This document shows, piece after piece, positions 61,608 through 64,000 of a stretch of DNA of 64,000 nucleotides. Made by a program: the position numbers and the translations under genes. Below the pieces are notes generated by a model that worked only from the letters and a program-made list of their open reading frames with translations, did no database searches and was not told the DNA's origin. Positions within the stretch are counted from its first letter, which is position 1, and the number at the start of each line of letters is the position of its first letter. Origin of the DNA: Mucilaginibacter sp. SMC90 (GTDB lineage: Bacteria; Bacteroidota; Bacteroidia; Sphingobacteriales; Sphingobacteriaceae); NCBI RefSeq assembly GCF_022811725.1, contig NZ_CP094527.1, positions 2,108,001 through 2,172,000 on the forward strand, written 5' to 3'.

Positions 61608-61954
61608 TGAATAATGATATGCACCACGATGATGAACAATTGGTAAATCTCATTATTGATCTGCAGGAGCGGGGCTTTAATCATGATTTTGTTATCGAAA
61701 ACGAACATATCAGGTGTTTGCAATATAACGAGCTGATTTCACCCGATGATTTTGAGATCATCGAAACATATCATTGCAAATCAACAGGTAACAGTGGTGA
61801 TTGCAGTTTGGTGTATGCTATCCGGCTAATGAACTACGATATGAAAGGCATATTGATGAGCAATTACAGATCGTACATTAAAGGAATGTCATTGCGCTTA
61901 TGGTCGAAGTTTAATTGTGTGATCAGGTTAAATCTATCAGTAATAAATAAATAA
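61607..61954 (+). CDS. Small conserved protein resembling mis-named PRPP synthetase-like proteins
   Basis: A 115-residue soluble acidic protein. The pattern LINLIIDLQERGFNHDFVIEN ... FEIIETYHC ... VYAIRLMNYDMKGILMSNYRSYIKGM resembles short Bacteroidota proteins that databases often call phosphoribosylpyrophosphate synthetase, although they are far too short for that enzyme. The function is unknown. It overlaps the upstream gene by one base and lies 20 bases before a sensor kinase. Confidence 0.6.
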   Translation: MNNDMHHDDEQLVNLIIDLQERGFNHDFVIENEHIRCLQYNELISPDDFEIIETYHCKSTGNSGDCSLVYAIRLMNYDMKGILMSNYRSYIKGMSLRLWSKFNCVIRLNLSVINK

Positions 61955-61974
61955 GTTAAGAAAAACATATCCAA

Positions 61975-63093
61975 ATGAACAGGGAAATTAAAAATATGGA
62001 AAGCCGGGCAGGTATAATACCTGAACACACCATAGGGGCAGCATACATCGGCAACTGGAAAATTCAGCTCAAATCAAATAAAGTTTCCTTTTGCCCCCGA
62101 ATGCGCAAGATTCTTGAACTATCAAAAGGGTATGATGAAAAAATTGATGAACTTTTTCAACTGGTTAAACCGGCTCAGCTAAGCGGGCTGGTACATGAAT
62201 TTAAGGTTGCCTGTTTTAACGGTACCAGGTTTGAAAAACAGGTGCAAATTGTTACTCCATCGGGTAACGAAAAGTGGGTTATGCTTACGGGCGTATTATA
62301 CTCACGCAGATGGGGCACTGCCGAACAAATGATAGGCACTATTGAAGATGTTACTCAAAAAGTTAATGAAGAATGTTTGAGCATGGCCATTGTAAACCAT
62401 GAGCTACGCGCGCCTTTAACCATTATTAAGCTCAATACCCAATTTTTGATCAATCACCTTGCACACAGTATCAATAAGCAGCCGGTAAAGCTGTTGAATA
62501 TGGTGGATCAGCACATTAACGGAATGACTAAACTAATTGACGAATATTTGTCGCCCTCAACCAGCGAGGAGAGCCCGGCACAACTCAATTTTAGTTTGTT
62601 TGATATCAATGACCTGATAGATACCGTACTTGTAGAAATGAGGATTTTATATCCTGGTCATCGTTTTTGCAAATATCCCACCGCAGATAGCATTTTTATC
62701 AGGGGGGATAAATACAAAATTACACAGGTATTGATCAATTATATAACTAATGCGGCCAAGTTTTCGCCGCCATGCTCGCATATCAACGTCAATATCAATC
62801 GTAACGAAAACGATGTTGAAATATCTGTGCATGACGAAGGGGTTGGTATTAATGAAGAAAATAGCCAGGCACTGTTCCAGAAGTTTTATCAGTGTAATCA
62901 AAAATCTGTAAGACAGAAAAACAGCAAGGGCCTGGGTTTATATATTGTAAAAAGCATTATCCAAAAGCATGGCGGCACGGTAAAAGCCGAAAATGGGAAA
63001 AATGGTGGAGCTGTGTTTTCTTTTAGTCTGCCGCTTAGTCAGCAAAGCAAATTTAATACTACCGGGCAGGAGGCGGTTAAATTAATGGCTTAA
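61975..63093 (+). CDS. PAS-containing soluble sensor histidine kinase
   Basis: A 372-residue kinase without membrane segments. A PAS-like domain (about 20-125, WKIQLKSNKVSFCPRMRKIL) precedes SMAIVNHELRAPLTI with phosphoacceptor H142 and an ATPase domain with INYITNAAKFSPP, VHDEGVGI and SKGLGLYIVKSIIQKHGG. It probably senses an intracellular cue. It lies 20 bases after the small conserved gene and 85 bases before an Rrf2 regulator. Confidence 0.9.
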   Translation: MNREIKNMESRAGIIPEHTIGAAYIGNWKIQLKSNKVSFCPRMRKILELSKGYDEKIDELFQLVKPAQLSGLVHEFKVACFNGTRFEKQVQIVTPSGNEKWVMLTGVLYSRRWGTAEQMIGTIEDVTQKVNEECLSMAIVNHELRAPLTIIKLNTQFLINHLAHSINKQPVKLLNMVDQHINGMTKLIDEYLSPSTSEESPAQLNFSLFDINDLIDTVLVEMRILYPGHRFCKYPTADSIFIRGDKYKITQVLINYITNAAKFSPPCSHINVNINRNENDVEISVHDEGVGINEENSQALFQKFYQCNQKSVRQKNSKGLGLYIVKSIIQKHGGTVKAENGKNGGAVFSFSLPLSQQSKFNTTGQEAVKLMA

Positions 63094-63114
63094 ACAGTCA
63101 TATTTAAGTAATGA

Positions 63115-63146
63115 AATAATAAAAGATAAAAATGTCTTTTATTATT
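63115..63146 (+). promoter_or_regulatory. Palindromic operator candidate before rrf2
   Basis: A perfect 12-bp inverted repeat (63115-63126 with 63135-63146) and 8-base centre contain AAAAGATAAAAATGTCTTTT. It overlaps the region where the -33 box should lie, just ahead of a TACTTTTG -7 box (63159-63166), so the Rrf2 protein could repress itself here. AAAAGATAAAAA recurs at 63706-63717. Confidence 0.6.
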
Positions 63147-63158
63147 GATCGAAATAAC

Positions 63159-63166
63159 TACTTTTG
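63159..63166 (+). promoter_or_regulatory. -7 promoter element of the rrf2 gene
   Basis: TACTTTTG matches TAnnTTTG and ends 12 bases before the ATG at 63179. It rules out the upstream TTG (63164) as start because that codon lies inside the box. Confidence 0.55.
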
Positions 63167-63178
63167 CTTTATAAAGCA

Positions 63179-63616
63179 ATGGGAATATTTTCAAAAACAT
63201 GTGAGTATGCGGTAAGGGCGGTGTTTTTTATAGCTCAGCAAACCGCGGATGGCAGTAGGGTAGGCATAAAGGAGATAGCTGTAAATATTGATTCGCCTGA
63301 ACATTTCCTGGCCAAGATCCTTCAGGATCTGAGCAAAAGAGGTATCATTCAATCGGTAAAAGGGCCTAACGGTGGTTTTTACCTGGATGCGCAAAGCCTG
63401 TCCCGCCCACTGTCGGATGTAATAGAAGCCGTTGATGGCGGAGGCATATTCAGGGATTGTGGTTTAGGGTTAAAAGAATGCTCATCAAAAAATCCCTGTC
63501 CGCTTCATCATGATTTTTTAGACGTAAGGAACCGTTTGCAAAACATGCTTGAATCTATCACCATAGGCCAGTTCAACGAAGATCTGAACCTGGGAATTGT
63601 AGTACTTAAAAAATAA
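63179..63616 (+). CDS. Rrf2-family iron-sulfur transcriptional regulator
   Basis: A 145-residue regulator from ATG 63179. The N-terminal winged helix (FSKTCEYAVRAVFFIAQQ, HFLAKILQDLSKRGIIQSVKGPNGG) is followed by C94, C101 and C107 in FRDCGLGLKECSSKNPC, the Fe-S ligand set of IscR/NsrR/RsrR-type proteins. It should sense nitric oxide, redox state or Fe-S supply. The adjacent palindrome suggests autoregulation, and a copy of its left half precedes the next gene, a likely target. Confidence 0.9.
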   Translation: MGIFSKTCEYAVRAVFFIAQQTADGSRVGIKEIAVNIDSPEHFLAKILQDLSKRGIIQSVKGPNGGFYLDAQSLSRPLSDVIEAVDGGGIFRDCGLGLKECSSKNPCPLHHDFLDVRNRLQNMLESITIGQFNEDLNLGIVVLKK

Positions 63617-63735
63617 CGCGGTCCGCCCAAAAGGTTAAAGGCGCGGTCAAAATCATCCTGATTTTTAATGAATCAAATTATAGAACGCACCGAAACAGTT
63701 AATTTAAAAGATAAAAAGGTATTAATATATTTTAT

Positions 63736-64000
63736 ATGAAACTCAAAATCTACTTAATCCTTCGCCTCATAGGCATGCTGATGCTCGCCCCCGGCACAGC
63801 AGCCAATGCTTCCGGTGTTTTAAAGCCCGACCCCGCTTTTAATACCGTTGCCTGTATCATTATTGCGGTTACCATTTTCTTTTTGTTATTGCTGCTGCTC
63901 TGGCTTATCCGGCTGGCACGCGGTCTTAAAGAAGATGAAGCAGCACGCGAGAGAAATGGCGATCAATGGATCGTAAGGCAAATAAACGGTTTGGATAGCC
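63736..64000 (+). CDS. Membrane protein N-terminus, cut by window edge
   Basis: An open frame from ATG 63736 runs 88 codons to the right edge. It has a signal-like segment (about 5-22), a strongly hydrophobic segment (about 37-60) and a basic, charged cytoplasmic stretch ending QWIVRQINGLDS. The layout is reminiscent of the start of a membrane-bound cytochrome subunit such as CcoP, but no heme motif is reached, so the identity is open. It follows rrf2 by 119 bases and carries part of its putative operator, which suggests a respiratory or nitrosative-stress gene. Confidence 0.55.
   Translation, partial: MKLKIYLILRLIGMLMLAPGTAANASGVLKPDPAFNTVACIIIAVTIFFLLLLLLWLIRLARGLKEDEAARERNGDQWIVRQINGLDS

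Overview
The window looks like a chromosomal segment of a Bacteroidota soil or plant-associated bacterium, most likely Sphingobacteriaceae close to Mucilaginibacter. The genus is an inference from gene content and style; no rRNA is present. Signs are a SusC/SusD pair, many secreted glycoside hydrolases, few Shine-Dalgarno sites, promoters of the TTG-N19/20-TAnnTTTG type, LytS/LytTR signalling and families of short palindromic intergenic repeats. No tRNA, rRNA, CRISPR array, prophage or insertion sequence was seen.

Positions 1-2217 hold a sensor kinase cut by the left edge and a 59-residue histone H1-like protein. Positions 2319-31707 form one large catabolic locus. Two beta-L-arabinofuranosidases (GH127 and GH146 type) face leftward. 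Rightward run SusC, SusD, a complete trans-4-hydroxy-L-proline pathway (2-epimerase, D-hydroxyproline oxidase, pyrroline-hydroxycarboxylate deaminase, 2-ketoglutarate semialdehyde dehydrogenase), an AraC regulator, an amino acid permease, proline-directed peptidases (M24B, S9), a DUF885 metallopeptidase, a GH27 alpha-galactosidase and a 1200-residue GH43 protein. Together they read as a system that deglycosylates, digests and burns plant hydroxyproline-rich glycoproteins of the extensin type.

Positions 33185-42204 begin with three signalling genes (LytS kinase, LytTR regulator, lone receiver). A tightly packed operon I do not recognise as a described system follows: a PqqD/RRE-like protein, an ATP-grasp ligase, a fold-III PLP decarboxylase with a leader-peptide-like N-terminus, a urea-transporter/M23-peptidase fusion, a TPR plus outer-membrane barrel protein and a TPR protein. 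It is the strongest candidate for an undescribed system.

Positions 42235-50879 are mixed: DUF488, an Ada-like repair regulator, a pair of unknown small genes, an NTF2-like gene broken by a stop codon in its signal peptide, an LpoB/COG3014 envelope trio, PhnN, an endonuclease/phosphatase-family protein and an O-methyltransferase. Positions 51144-53336 are a LacI plus GH43 satellite sugar locus. Positions 53518-59475 hold redox and detoxification genes (SDR, Crp-like regulator, HD protein, DoxX, AhpD-like, FAD monooxygenase, tyrosine-coordinated heme protein, AraC). Positions 60066-64000 carry two sensor kinases, two small proteins, an Rrf2 regulator with a palindromic operator candidate, and the start of a membrane protein.
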